This document shows positions 1 through 9,064 of a stretch of DNA of 64,000 nucleotides, piece after piece. The translations under genes were made by a program, and so were the position numbers. The DNA comes from Prorocentrum cordatum. Lineage: Eukaryota > Sar > Dinophyceae > Prorocentrales > Prorocentraceae. Numbering within the stretch: position 1 is the first letter of the stretch; the number at the start of each line of letters is the position of its first letter. The stretch spans positions 1-64,000 of the forward strand of contig CAUYUJ010019930.1 in the NCBI GenBank assembly GCA_963575745.1, read 5' to 3'. The notes under the pieces are model-generated. The model did no database searches. It was not told the DNA's origin and was given only the letters and a program-made list of their open reading frames with translations.

Positions 1-53
1 CCTCCTCCTCCTCCTCCTCCTCCTCCTCCTCCTCCTCCTCCTCCTCCTTCTCC
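1..53. repeat. (CCT)n microsatellite at window edge
   Basis: Almost pure CCT triplets from the first base, so the array probably continues to the left of the window. It is the first of about ten (CTC)n/(GAG)n arrays in this window. Confidence 0.95.
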
Positions 54-184
54 ACAATTGCACAATACGAGTGCTGCTCTCATCTCTTTCTTGATGACGT
101 CCGGAAGGTGTCCGGCCCCCGTCCGCGTGCTTTTTATGCACAGGATTCTCAGGAGTTGGGTTTTCGTTTGTTTTTTCCCCAAAA

Positions 185-310
185 TGCTCCCGCTGAAGCG
201 TTGGCCTCGTTTTCGTGCTTCCACTCGTTCCGAATCGTGCTCCCGCTTCAGCGTTGGCCCCATTTCCGTGCTTCCGCTCGTTGCAAATCGTGCTCCCGCT
301 GCATCGATGG
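185..310. repeat. 53-bp tandem repeat, about 2.3 copies
   Basis: The word TGCTCCCGCT begins at 185, 238 and 291, giving a 53-bp period. Copies 1 and 2 share the GCGTTGGCC and CGTGCTTCC blocks with a few substitutions, and the third copy is truncated. The period is not a multiple of three, so open frames across it are unlikely to be coding. Confidence 0.85.
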
Positions 311-650
311 CGTCATTATTTCCAGTGCAATGCCACGGCATGCAATGCAATGCTATGTGGTGTTTCGCTGTGCGATGCCATGTTTTCAGCTGCAATGTTA
401 GGATCTGCAGTGGTTGACTACGCAGTGCCACGCCATGCTATGCCATGCTACGCTTTGAATGTCAACGTCATGTTATGTCATCGTATGTTATGTGCCGCTG
501 TGCGATGCCATCATTTGAGTTGCAATGTTTTTGCGCAACGCCACGCCATGCTATGACATACTACGCTATGCCATGCTCTTCTACGCCCTGCTATGCCGTG
601 CTTCACGATGCATTGCGCACCCTATCGGGATCATTGCCCTGCTCCACATT
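311..650. repeat. degenerate ATGCCATGC-type satellite
   Basis: Short words such as GCCATGCTATGCC, GTTATGTCA and GCGATGCCAT recur irregularly across this stretch, with two longer related blocks around 320-420 and 440-560. I see no protein similarity. The open frames through it change amino-acid composition abruptly and look fortuitous. Confidence 0.6.
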
Positions 651-654
651 CGAC

Positions 655-743
655 TGTGCGAATAGAGAGGAGCTCTACGCCATGGTAAGGGATGGGAGGG
701 ATGGGGGTAGGACGTCATATATGACGCGAGCACACCTAGCTTG
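655..743. repeat. dispersed repeat DR-6, copy 1
   Basis: About 90 bases matching 25766-25855. Both contain GCGAATAGAGA, ATGGTAAG, GATGGGAGG or its variant, a GTCA...ATG block and GCGAGC(G)CAC-TAGCTTG. Orientation is the same in both places. No terminal inverted repeat is evident. Confidence 0.7.
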
Positions 744-744
744 T

Positions 745-1185
745 CCTCCCCCTCCCCATTCTCCCCCTCCTCCTCCTCCTCCTCCTCCTTCTCCCTCCTC
801 CTCCTCCTCCACCTCCTCCTCCGCCTCCTCAACCCTCCTCCTCCCCCACACTCCTCTCAAGTTGCTTTCCTCCTCCGGCGTCGTCTCGCTCCGCCGTGCC
901 ATCGGGTGCCCTCCTCCTCCTCCTCCTCCTCTTCCCTCCTCCTCACCTCCTCGCTCCCCCTCCTCCCCCTCCTACTCCTCCTCCTCCTCCTCCTCCTTTT
1001 CCTCCACTTTGCCTGCCTCCTCCTCCTCCTCCTCCTCCTTTGCCTCCTCCTCCTCTCCTCCTCCTTCCTCCCTCCTCCTCCTCCTCCTCCCCTCCTTCCT
1101 CCCTCTTCTCCTTTGCCTCCTCCTCCTCCCCCTCCTCCTCCTCCTCCTCCTCCTCCTCCTCCTCCTCCTACTCCTCCTCCTCCAG
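745..1185. repeat. (CTC)n / (GAG)n array
   Basis: Imperfect CTC triplets with short interruptions. The array has no stops in several frames, giving spurious Pro, Ser or Leu runs on one strand and Glu, Arg or Gly runs on the other. I regard all of these as non-coding. Confidence 0.95.
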
Positions 1186-1685
1186 GATCGCTCCATTGCA
1201 GACGACATCTGGTTTGCACGCTCTTCCGCGTACGGACGGGCATTCCTGCACAGACTCGTGCTACAGGTTTGGAGGCCGGCTGGTTTGCTTCAAGTGCTGA
1301 ATCCTTCGCCGCTGGGCTCGCTGTGGTTGCACCGATGTTTCCAAGCCGCCGCGGCGCTGAGAGATGCGTCCTTGAGGGCCTGGCCGCGCGCGCCCGCTCC
1401 GCCGGTTTGACTTACTCCGCCTCGTCGCCGCTCGCGAGGCCGCTACCGCCCCAAAAGTGTGCGCGTGTTTCTGTTGCTTCGCCAGCCGCCCTTCATCCAG
1501 GACACCGCGCATGCTGATTGAGCACACTTGGCATTGTGCAGCCTGCCTGCAGCATTTGGTTTGGGGATCGGGGCGTTCCCGAGGCCCGCCAGCAAACACG
1601 TGTTTGTGTGGGGCGGTCCCCGCGCTGCTGTGGTTGCTCGCTGTTGCTTTCCTGCGAACCGTCGTCTTGCATTGCTCCCTCCCTT
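1186..1685. other. no gene recognised
   Basis: About 500 bases of non-repetitive GC-rich sequence between two CTC arrays. Open frames run through it from both flanking arrays, but I recognise no motif and no repeat partner elsewhere in the window. Confidence 0.6.
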
Positions 1686-1687
1686 GC

Positions 1688-1880
1688 CTCCTCTCCTCCT
1701 CCTCCTCCTCCTCCTCCTCCTCCTCATCATCCTCCTCCTCCTCCTCCTCCTCCTCCTCCTCCTCCTTTGCTTCCTCCTCCTCCTCCTCCTCATCATCATC
1801 ATATTCCTCCTTCTCCTCCTTCTGCGCCTCCTCCTCCTCCTCTTCCTCTTCCTCATCCTCTTCCTTCTCCTCCTCTATGC
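1688..1880. repeat. (CTC)n array with CAT interruptions
   Basis: CTC triplets with CATCATCATCAT and TTCTCC interruptions. Long frames on either strand are stop-free only because of composition. Confidence 0.95.
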
Positions 1881-2039
1881 CCAAGTCCCCCGCGGATCCT
1901 GGTCGAGCGCGCCTCGCAACTTCTGGTGCAGCTCGAGCCGCGCACCCTGGGCATGTTTGCAAGCGGTTGAGTTTGCGGCCCGTCGGGTGCGGGACTGCTC
2001 CAGAGGAGGCCCTTCTCATGCTGGTGACCTCTCCTCCAG

Positions 2040-2218
2040 GGACAGCGCTGGTGGGAGATAGGCTCAGGGGGGGGACGCATCGACCCCCAATCGCCCACTG
2101 ATCGCCGGTAGGGGCCCGATATCCCACCCCGCCCAGGACCGTGCGGATTCACCATCGGGGGCTTATCTCCGATCTATCGGCGATGTATCGAATACTCCAG
2201 GTCGATGTTTCCCCGTCT
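2040..2218. repeat. dispersed repeat DR-1, copy 1
   Basis: First of at least five copies of a ~150-180-bp repeat. Shared blocks in order: GATAGGCT, a G-run, G(A/C)(C/T)GCATCGA, AATCGCCCA, GGGCCCGAT, CCCACCCCGCCCAGGA, GTGCGGAT, ATCGGGGGC, TATC-CCGATC-ATC and a C-rich tail. Other copies are at 8495-8662, 13178-13437, 13448-13597 and 15120-15389, all in the same orientation. Confidence 0.85.
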
Positions 2219-2884
2219 TGTCCTCGTCCCCCCCTTCATCGTTTCCCCTCACACTAGCTGTGCATCCGCGCCCTCCCTCCGCCAACCAGCCGAGGCCGTG
2301 TCGTCCAGAACTCCCGACCTTTGGTGCACGACCTCGTGTACAGCGCCGCCTGTGCAGACATCACGCATCGGTTCGCATGCGCCGCTCAAGTTGCGCAACG
2401 AGGTGCTACGATACGACTATCGCCCCGCATTTGGAGCCGGGATGGGGGGCTGAGGTGGCCCAGCATTTGCTTCAACCAAAACGGGGGGGGAAGGTTTCCC
2501 CATCGTCGCCACGGGTGGACGCGGCTCGAAAAGCTGGTAAGTTTCGATCTCTGGAGCGGTCCAGAGATCGATTCAGATTGCAATGAAATATGGAAAATGT
2601 CGGAAGTGGAGGCGGCTCATAAAATATAGGAAACATGGGGAATCCTGGGATTTGTGTCTATTTGTTTGCGTGTCCTTGGGCCCCTTCCTTGTTTTTGAAT
2701 GCCTTTGCCATTGCCCGCCCCTCTTGAGCGATTTTCTCGGGGCTCGCCCAGTGCAGATCCCTCGGCCGCTTCCGACCCCGCGTGCACCCAGAGTCTTGGA
2801 ATTAAGATTACTCGAGGTTCGGGAAGGGCTCGCTGGCTTGCTCGCTTGGAGAAGCTCGAGACGGCACGACCAGCCCGCGCCGAC
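2219..2884. other. no gene recognised
   Basis: Mostly unique sequence with a G-run near 2480 and an AT-richer patch at 2575-2640. Several open frames of 65-120 codons overlap on both strands, none with a recognisable motif. I see nothing to support a gene. Confidence 0.6.
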
Positions 2885-3166
2885 GACTTCCTTTTCCTCT
2901 TCCGCTTCCTCCTCTTCCTCCTCCTCCTCCTCCTCCTCCTCCTCCTCCTCCTCCTCCTCCTCCTCCTCCTCTTCCTCTTCCTCCTCCCCTCCCCTCCCCC
3001 TCTCTTCCCCCTCTCCCCCCTCCTCCCCCCTCCCCTCCCCCTCCTCCTCCCCCCCCCCTCCTCCTCCTCCTCCTCCTCCCCCTCCTCCTCCTCCTCCTCC
3101 TCCTCCTCCTCCTCCTCCTCCTCCTCCTCCTCCTCCTCCTTTTTCTCCTCCTCCTCCTCTTCCTAA
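2885..3166. repeat. (CTC)n array with C-rich interruptions
   Basis: CTC and CCT triplets interspersed with runs of C. The opposite strand gives poly-Gly and poly-Glu frames of more than 200 codons, which are composition artefacts. Confidence 0.95.
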
Positions 3167-3817
3167 CCTTTTACGTGCCTCGCGTCGGATGTATCCAGAC
3201 AAGCCAGATTCTCGAGGCCACGGCCTCACCCACCTGGTCTGAGCCAGGCCAGGACGCTGTCCGCAACGGTGGTCGCATCACACCGTATATCGTGGTCCCT
3301 GCGTGTGCTTTCCCGAGGCGGTCCTCGCAAATCCTGGTCGCAGCTGAGCAGCTGGGACTGAAAATGGGGATCCGTTTCCCAGACCAGCTTCTTTGTGGCA
3401 AGCTTTCGACTGTTACCATCTCACTTGACGGTGCGAGCGTGAGCGGTGAGCGCGAGAACACAGTCAACGAACTGAGGCTGGCGGCGTTGAGCCAAGGCCA
3501 ATGGGATCGGCTGCCAGGGCGGCGTGGAGGAGCGTGGGGAGGAGCATCAGCATGAGCAGAGGCCACGGGCCTCGCCGTGCTCAGAGCGGCCCGCCCCGCC
3601 AGAAGCCTGAACCTGAGGGCGTTGATGCCAGAGCGCGTGAACGCGGAGATCTCCAAGCGACGCAGCTGCGACTGCTCTCCGCCCGCAGAGCCGTCGTCGC
3701 CCTGCCTCTTCCCGCTGCTGCTTCTGCGGCGCCCCCTCCCCTTCGCAAGGGCGTGCAAACGGAACATGCGCGGGTGGATACAGCTTCGGCGTACCATCGG
3801 ATCTTTTAACACAGTGG
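3167..3817. other. no gene recognised
   Basis: About 650 bases of non-repetitive sequence. A 248-codon minus-strand frame (3171-3917) and several plus-strand frames overlap here. Their predicted proteins are Ala/Arg/Pro/Ser rich without a domain I recognise, and one runs straight into repeat DR-7, so I do not call a gene. Confidence 0.5.
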
Positions 3818-3990
3818 AGGCCCATTCCAAGAAACACACTGCACACCTCCAGGGTGCCCTGCGGTTCTTGGGTTTCGATTGTTTTCCAAGGAAATCGTGA
3901 CGGTCCCACACCAACAATGAATGGACGTCCTGGGGTCTCAGGGTTGGGTTTCTTCTGGAAGGTTTTTTTCTGGTCGGGCCCCTACTGCAC
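3818..3990. repeat. dispersed repeat DR-7, copy 1
   Basis: Matches 7155-7330 in the same orientation. Shared blocks are CCAAGAA-CAC-CTGC, CCTCCAGGGTGCCCTG, GGACGTCCTGGGGTCTC, GGGTTGGGT and a CT-CTGCA tail. Divergence is moderate with small indels. No terminal inverted repeats are obvious. Confidence 0.75.
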
Positions 3991-4470
3991 AGTTTAATGT
4001 TATCGATCTTTGTGATTCAGCTTGCTGTTAGCCACATTGCATGTTCGGATGTTCTTCTCATCGTCAGTGTCTGCTGTCATTAATACATCGCTGGTCACTT
4101 CGATATGTGATGGGGGCCCCACGTGCGGAAGCGGCGCCATTGGACGGGGGTCGGCGACGTCGTGGAGAAGCACTTGGTCCCAAGGTAGTAGGGAGCTGGA
4201 TGTAACACACAGGGTCTGATTAGTGACAGTGACGATGTGTATCAGGAGGGCAGCGGCAGCGAATTGCGGCCGAACGGCATGGACAGGTTGCGAAAGTTGG
4301 CCTCCCCAGAGCCAGAGTGCTTTGCTGCAGTATGGGGGCCAGGACGCACCAGTGATTCAGGTGTGGCCATGGCGCGTGAGTTTGCTACGGAGCGTGCGGC
4401 GAGCCATCTTCAAGTTAATGTGGGCGCGCAGGAGCGAGTTCATGTTTGTTCGATCTGATGTGTCCATCCA
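3991..4470. other. no gene recognised
   Basis: Unique, moderately AT-richer DNA. Small open frames of 65-97 codons are present without recognisable motifs, and no repeat partner was found. Confidence 0.5.
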
Positions 4471-4471
4471 G

Positions 4472-4561
4472 GGTTGTCGAAGGTATCCTCGATCATCGGC
4501 GCCTGGCAGCGTGTGAGGTTTGTCAAAGATATTCTCAAACGTCGGCGCCTGGCAGTGTGTG
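4472..4561. repeat. 45-bp tandem duplication
   Basis: Two adjacent copies sharing TCGGCGCCTGGCAG and GTGTG ends, with GGTATCCTCGATCA in the first and AGATATTCTCAAACG in the second. About 80 percent alike by eye. Confidence 0.75.
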
Positions 4562-4915
4562 TAGCCGACGAATGCTGTGCATCATGCTTCACCTCCGTCA
4601 GTCAGTGGAACGTCACCTCGACAGGGAAGCTTTGCTGAGCAGAGAGCGGGGACATCGTTTTCTGATTCATTGTTTTCCCGATAGGCGCGGGCCCTCGCAC
4701 CCCCTCCCCCCCCCGCATGGAGTAGATCTTGGCTGTTGTTGGTGCCTGTTTCAAGCAGGTGGGGTATCCCCCATAGGACGCACTGTTGCAAACAGTCGCA
4801 TGAAGCAGAGGTCTGGAGCCAGACCCTCCCACCCTCCCCCCCTTCCTTCCAATGTCAAAATGCCGAAAAAGAAAACGTTCAAGAGGTCGAGAATCGGCGG
4901 CGAGCGAGGGAGGAA
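4562..4915. other. no gene recognised
   Basis: About 350 bases with a C-run near 4700-4712 and C-rich tracts at 4825-4850. Nothing coding is supported. Confidence 0.5.
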
Positions 4916-5075
4916 TTGACAAGAAGGCCTTCTCGGAATGCGGCGGTGCTTCTCAGAAGCCCGTTGGCCGTTGTGAAGTTGTTTGTGTCTCCGGGGAAGG
5001 CTTGGAATAATTCTCAGAAGGCCAGGGGACTTCCGAGCCTTCTGAGAAGGCCCGCCCCTCCCGGGCGCGCCGCCT
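4916..5075. repeat. dispersed repeat DR-8 (CTTCTCAGAAGGC), copy 1
   Basis: Contains several copies of the self-complementary word TTCTCAGAAGGC or TTCTGAGAAGGC and ends with GAGCCTTCTGAGAAGGCC and CGCCCC. It aligns with 16258-16380 over its length, including the TCTCCGGGGAAGGCT / TCTTCGGGGAAAGCT block. The first MITE-A copy lies ten bases downstream. Confidence 0.75.
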
Positions 5076-5084
5076 AGAGAGTTA

Positions 5085-5236
5085 AGTCGCGCATGTCCCT
5101 CCACATTAGGAATATTCAAGAATAGTTGCAAACTAGTTTAGTAACGATGTTTCGTGCTCTCTTGACTATTTTTGATTTTGTTTGACCATGTGTTATTGTT
5201 CTTCCAAAATCCGCCCGTAGGAGGACATGCCCGACC
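5085..5236. mobile_element. MITE-A copy 1 (152 bp, TA target duplication)
   Basis: Non-autonomous element with terminal inverted repeats of about 20 bp. The left end reads A-GTCGCGCATGTCCCTC, and the reverse complement of the right end reads G-GTCGGGCATGTCCTCC. TA dinucleotides flank both sides (5083-5084 and 5237-5238). The AT-rich interior has no coding capacity. It shares length and ends with 7685-7836 and 8213-8357. TA duplications fit Tc1/mariner-like transposases, but no transposase gene lies in the window. Confidence 0.88.
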
Positions 5237-5546
5237 TACGCATAGAGAGGCGACCGCGGGTCTGGCAGGAGACGAGACAGGCGGGGAAGGCAGAGGGCCC
5301 CCCCCCCGTGAGACTGGCACCGTCTCTCGTGGCAAGGGGAGGTGCCGCCGGTCAAGCAGGGGGGGCGTCGAGGGAAGCAGGGCCTCCGCTGCGGGGCTGT
5401 CCCGCCTGGACCACTGCGTTGTCCCGAGTCGTTTCTGACGGGATCTTGGCCCGTGGAGGGCCTCGGGGCCTCGAGCACGACGAAACGAATCCAGGGCCAC
5501 TTTGCTCCAACACGGGAGTGGTTTTTTAAATTGCTTTCTGGGTCAT
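5237..5546. other. no gene recognised
   Basis: About 310 bases of GC-rich sequence with several overlapping small frames. I see no motif or repeat partner. Confidence 0.5.
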
Positions 5547-5747
5547 GACGCGCGTTATGCTACCCAGCCTTCCCCCCCCCCACTCTCCCCCCCCCCCATA
5601 GCGTAACGCTCCCCCCCTCTGTGCGTCCCTGGCACTGCCGCAGTGCGTCGGGCACCGCAGCCTTGTGGGGGGGCCGCTACGTTATGCCCTCCCCCCCCCC
5701 TCCCCCCCCACCAGAACGCCCGTTATGGCCGCGAATAAAAACATGCG
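5547..5747. repeat. GCGTTATG repeat unit, copy 1
   Basis: About 200 bp beginning GCGCGTTATG and ending CGTTATGGCCGCGAATAAAAA. Inside are C-runs, CATAGCGTAACGCTCC and GTGCGTCCCTGGCACTGC. GCGTTATG at the left and CATA(G/A)CG inside form inverted pairs, so each unit can fold. A second copy follows at 5946-6140. Confidence 0.85.
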
Positions 5748-5945
5748 CTCTACCCGTGTCCTGAATGCCGAAGAGTGGCGACCCCCGCCAGAGGCGATAC
5801 GACATACACCCCAACGAGGTTGGAGCCGGAGGCTACGGCAAGGCGCGCGGCTTCTCTTCCCTCTGCGGATCTGCGGAGCGGGACGTGTCACGCGGATGAG
5901 GAAGTCGGGGAGTGCTCGAGAGTGTTTTTTACCCTCTGGGCCCTA

Positions 5946-6140
5946 AGGCGCGTTATGCCCCTACCCTTCCCCCCCCCCCTCCCCCCCATAACGTAACGCT
6001 CCCCCCTCTTGTGCGTCCCTGGCACTGCTGCAGTGCGTCCAGCACCACAGTCTTGAGGTGGGGGCGCTGCGTTATACCCCCTCCCGGCCCCCTCCCCCCT
6101 CCCCCCATAACGCCCGCTATGGCCGCGAATAAAAAATGCG
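5946..6140. repeat. GCGTTATG repeat unit, copy 2
   Basis: Direct copy of 5547-5747. It has the same block order with CATAACGTAACGCTCC, GTGCGTCCCTGGCACTGC, CATAACGCCCG and GGCCGCGAATAAAAA. The two units are separated by about 200 bp of unrelated sequence. Confidence 0.85.
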
Positions 6141-6299
6141 TTCCTCATCTTGAACGGCTCCCGGAGTGAAAAATCGCTGGCTTCGCCTTCCGTCGCGTCC
6201 CTGGGGCCCTCGCGAGTGTCGCGCACCATCCAAAAACAGACCAGGCGAGTTGCCCCGATCAGGGATGTGTAGCAGCATGCAGTCACGCTCTGGGACCCT

Positions 6300-6400
6300 A
6301 TTGAGGCATCTTGGGGCCATCGTGGGGCCCTCTCGGGGCCATTTTGGAAGCCACTGGGGCCCTCTTGGAGCTCTCTTGGGCCCTCTCGGTGCGTCGCCTC
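6300..6400. repeat. CTTGGGGCC-type repeat (DR-10 related)
   Basis: Five to six degenerate copies of a 15-20-bp word related to GGGGCCCTCTTGG. The same word family builds the units at 19424-19745 and 22171-22830 and related tracts at 26412-26590 and 35690-35890. Confidence 0.6.
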
Positions 6401-7154
6401 CCCCTGGTGCCTTTGGGCGTGCCGCGCTGCCAGCGCTGCAGCGAGACTCAAGGACCTCACCCCTGGCCCGCGCACAATCGGCGATCGCCGTCGCCGATTG
6501 GGCGGCGCGATCCTGACGCCGCCGCCGCGCTGGCGCCCTCAGACCAACATTATGAAACCTCATGGGAGCCCTTCTGGCAGGTCGGTCCAGGTACGTAGGC
6601 AAGGGCAACGAGGGTGCCAGCAACGTGGAGGGGAACCCCAACGCAGGGACGACGACGTCCGGAAATTTCACCACAGCTCGGACGGGCATTGCTGCGAGGC
6701 CGACGCTGGTCAGGACCAGATTCGGGCAGCGACCAACCACGACAACACGAGCACAACAGCACAAACGACTAGCGATGGTTATCACCCGCGGGGAGCGCTC
6801 AATGGATGTCCGCCTACATATCACAGTTTTGAGGCCATGGCAACCAGTCGATACCCTCATGGGCACGAGCGGGCTCCCCAGAGGAGCGCGCACGACTCCA
6901 GCGTTCGCCCAGGGGCGGCGCCGGAGGCGCCGCCCCTGGGCGCGCTCCGCGCGCCAGGGAGGAGGCCCAGGCGCGGGTCCAAGAACTCCGCGCGGAGCGC
7001 CAGAAGTTTATGTTTATGGCGTTTTTTCTTCTTCTAATCCCGCCCTCCGCCCGCGTCAGTCTTACAAGATGCCGAACTTCTGGTCGCAGCGCAGAAGTAC
7101 ATACATTTCTCGATTTGATTTGTACATTTCGTCCCTGCGCAGGGGTCATCTACA
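6401..7154. other. no gene recognised; contains a 17-bp perfect hairpin
   Basis: Open frames of 95-291 codons overlap on both strands, but none has a domain I recognise. The most notable object is a perfect inverted repeat at 6906-6922 / 6926-6942 with a GGA loop, embedded in a GC-rich region that has further GCGC-type partial inverted repeats. Confidence 0.5.
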
Positions 7155-7330
7155 AAGGGGACCCATGCCAAGAAGCACCCTGCTCGCCTCCAGGGTGCCC
7201 TGGGTTTCCTGGGTTCCGATGGGTTTGCCCTGGAGAGCGCGACGCTCCCACCCCAAGAACCAGTGGACGTCCTGGGGTCTCGGGGTTGGGTCTCCTGTAG
7301 AGGGCCCCTTGTGGTCGAGCTCCTGCTGCA
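7155..7330. repeat. dispersed repeat DR-7, copy 2
   Basis: Matches 3818-3990 in the same orientation, with the shared blocks CCAAGAA-CACCCTGC, CTCCAGGGTGCCCTG, GGACGTCCTGGGGTCTC and GGGTTGGGT. Confidence 0.75.
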
Positions 7331-7496
7331 TACACTCCTCGGTGCTTGTGCGTGTGTGCCTGCGCAGGGGCCATGTGCGTCGGGGGGAGGCCTGGGGACA
7401 CCGGCGGCCCTCCAGTTCCTCTCGTCCAGGCGGCTGACGGCCGGTGCCTCGACAGGCCCTTTTCTCCTCCCCAGGGGCCCGGGTCTCTGCACCTTA

Positions 7497-7621
7497 GCAT
7501 CGCTCGGGCGTGTGATTTTTTTCTCGGCAAGGGCCATCGAGGAGCATCTCTGACCATCTATCGAAGAACACACGCACTGAACATCGACAAATGCACGGGG
7601 AGTGGACGTCCGAGCGATGGC
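7497..7621. mobile_element. MITE-B copy 1 (about 123 bp, inverted ends)
   Basis: Left end GCATCGCTCGGGCGTG pairs with the right end ACGTCCGAGCGATGGC (reverse complement GCCATCGCTCGGACGT). The interior word CATCGAGGAGCAT and the block ATGCACGGGGAGTGGACGT are conserved with copies at 59713-59834 and 61039-61161, more than 50 kb away. No coding capacity. A flanking duplication is not clear. Confidence 0.82.
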
Positions 7622-7684
7622 GAGTCACCTCCCGTGGGAAGCCTCCAGCGAGCGCAGCTGCCGACGGCGCAGGAAAAAGCATTA

Positions 7685-7836
7685 TGTCGGGCATGTCCCT
7701 CTACAGGGGTAATATTCAATAATAGTAGAGAATAGTCTGGGGACGATTTCTCTATTATTTTTGACTATATTTGAATACTTTCTAACTGTTTTTCATGTTT
7801 CCGTCAAAATCTGCCTGCAGGAGGACATGCCCGACT
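7685..7836. mobile_element. MITE-A copy 2 (152 bp, TA target duplication)
   Basis: Exactly the same length as the copy at 5085-5236. Left end TGTCGGGCATGTCCCTC, right end reverse complement AGTCGGGCATGTCCTCC. TA flanks on both sides (7683-7684 and 7837-7838). The interior is AT-rich, with ACGATTTCTCTATTATTTTT matching the ACGATGTTTCGTGC region of copy 1. Confidence 0.9.
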
Positions 7837-7848
7837 TAAAGACAGCAC

Positions 7849-7866
7849 AGAGTGAGAGAAAGATAG

Positions 7867-7902
<36 letters not shown>

Positions 7903-7905
7903 AGA
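7849..7905. repeat. (AG)n microsatellite
   Basis: GAGA repeats with AAAG interruptions immediately downstream of MITE-A copy 2. Confidence 0.9.
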
Positions 7906-8212
7906 GGCGGGGAGGCGCGCACTGCTGAGGCAGGGCCCTCGGGCGTCTCCTGCCGATGCCCCGCTGGTGCCCTGCTCGGGGCCCCTTCCGATCCCGCCGA
8001 TCCGCTTCCGTGCCCACCTCGTCCGTGCGGTCCGGCCCGGTCTCTGCACGGTGCTGCTGGCATCCTGGCGCGTCGATGCTGGCCGCTCTGGTCCGAACGC
8101 GCCCGAGGCTCCTCGGACCGGAGGACGCCCAGGGTGCACCCTGCGCCGGCCCTGGCCAGGCCCCACCCTGGGCCTGGCCAGGATCGGTGTATGTGAGGGG
8201 TGGATCGGCTGA
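7906..8212. other. no gene recognised
   Basis: GC-rich spacer of about 300 bp between two MITE-A copies. Overlapping frames in both strands are unconvincing. Confidence 0.5.
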
Positions 8213-8357
8213 CGTCGGGCATGTACCTCTACAGGAGGAACAGTCCAAAAGTCGTCAACAAATAGTCATGGGGACGATTTGTTTGATTGTGTATGCTTTT
8301 TGTTGGATCTGTTTCATCCTTCGTCCAAAATCCGCCTGTAGAAGTACATGTCCGACC
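8213..8357. mobile_element. MITE-A copy 3 (145 bp)
   Basis: Ends CGTCGGGCATGTACCTC and (reverse complement) GGTCGGACATGTACTTC. The right flank is TA (8358-8359). The left flank is GA (8211-8212), probably a mutated TA. It shares GGGGACGATTTG and CAAAATC-GCCTG with the other copies. Seven bases shorter than copies 1 and 2. Confidence 0.85.
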
Positions 8358-8361
8358 TAAG

Positions 8362-8425
8362 GACAGGCTGAGGGGGGGATGCATGGACCCCCCCTCGCCC
8401 GTTCATCGCCCGTTCCTCGGTGCGC
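8362..8425. repeat. dispersed repeat DR-1, partial copy
   Basis: GGCTGAGGGGGGGATGCATGGACC and CGCCCGTTCATCGCCCG match the first half of DR-1. It directly abuts the right end of MITE-A copy 3, so the MITE may have inserted into a DR-1 copy. Confidence 0.55.
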
Positions 8426-8494
8426 GAAGTTCGTCGACCTGGTGAAATGCTCGAGCCTCGAATCTCGAGGCAGAGAGGAGGAGGTAAGAACGTC

Positions 8495-8662
8495 AGCGGC
8501 AACGCTAGGGGGGGATAGGATCACGGGGGATGCATCGACCTCTAAGCGCCCATTGATCGCCGAAAGGAACCCGATAGCCCACCCCGCTCAGGAAGGTGCG
8601 GTTTCGCCACCAGGGGCCTTACGTTGTTGCATCGGCGATGTATCAACGATCTTTCCCCCATG
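8495..8662. repeat. dispersed repeat DR-1, copy 2
   Basis: Shows GGCAACGCTAGGGGGGGATAGG, GATGCATCGACC, CGCCCATTGATCGCC, ACCCGATAGCCCACCCCGC, GTGCGG and GCATCGGCGATGTATC in the same order as the other copies. Confidence 0.8.
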
Positions 8663-9004
8663 AGCTGCCCCCCCGTACGCATCCGCCATCCTCAGAGGAG
8701 GAGAGCGGGAGAGAAGGGGGGGGCGGGCAGCTGGCTGGCGGGATACGGGTGTTGCCGCATGGGTCCTTGGACCCGGGTGTCCCCAGGATGTCCGAGGCTC
8801 GTGCGTGTTTGCGGTTACGAAGGACAAGAGCTCGCTAATGGTGCCATCGTCCTTGCATCATCGGCCCGTCCTCAGGACGGGGATCGGTCAGGGTATCCTT
8901 GCGTCCTCGGGACCGTTGCCGTGCGCCGCTCAGAAGATCAGCTTGGGCGTCCGAGGCTCTTTGCGTCCTTACGGCGCATCCTCCCGATCCGCTTCGACTG
9001 TACA
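8663..9004. other. no gene recognised
   Basis: Unique sequence with a GGGCGGGCAGCTGGCTGGCGGG tract and three TCCTTGC/GGACC words. No motif recognised. Confidence 0.5.
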
Positions 9005-9064
9005 CGTTGCGTGTGTGTGTGTGTGTGTGTGTGTTTGGTGTGTGTGTGTATGTGTATGTGTGTC
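9005..9064. repeat. (GT)n microsatellite
   Basis: GTGTGT run with TTTGGT and ATGTGTATGTG interruptions. It lies directly upstream of the spliced-leader relic. Confidence 0.95.

Noticed and set aside
745-1880. Long Pro/Ser/Leu and Glu/Arg/Gly ORFs over CTC arrays (also at 2.9, 11.7, 27.1, 34.9 and 62.8 kb)
   Set aside because: Stop-free only because of the triplet repeat; several frames on both strands are open at once and flanks show no domain.
3488-3512. TTGAGCCAA...CCAATGG as a reverse-strand spliced-leader relic
   Set aside because: Only nine contiguous bases match the reverse complement of the leader; the rest does not align.
6337-6352. GGCCATTTTGGAAG as a partial spliced leader
   Set aside because: Matches only CCATTTTGG and sits inside a run of related CTTGGGGCC words.
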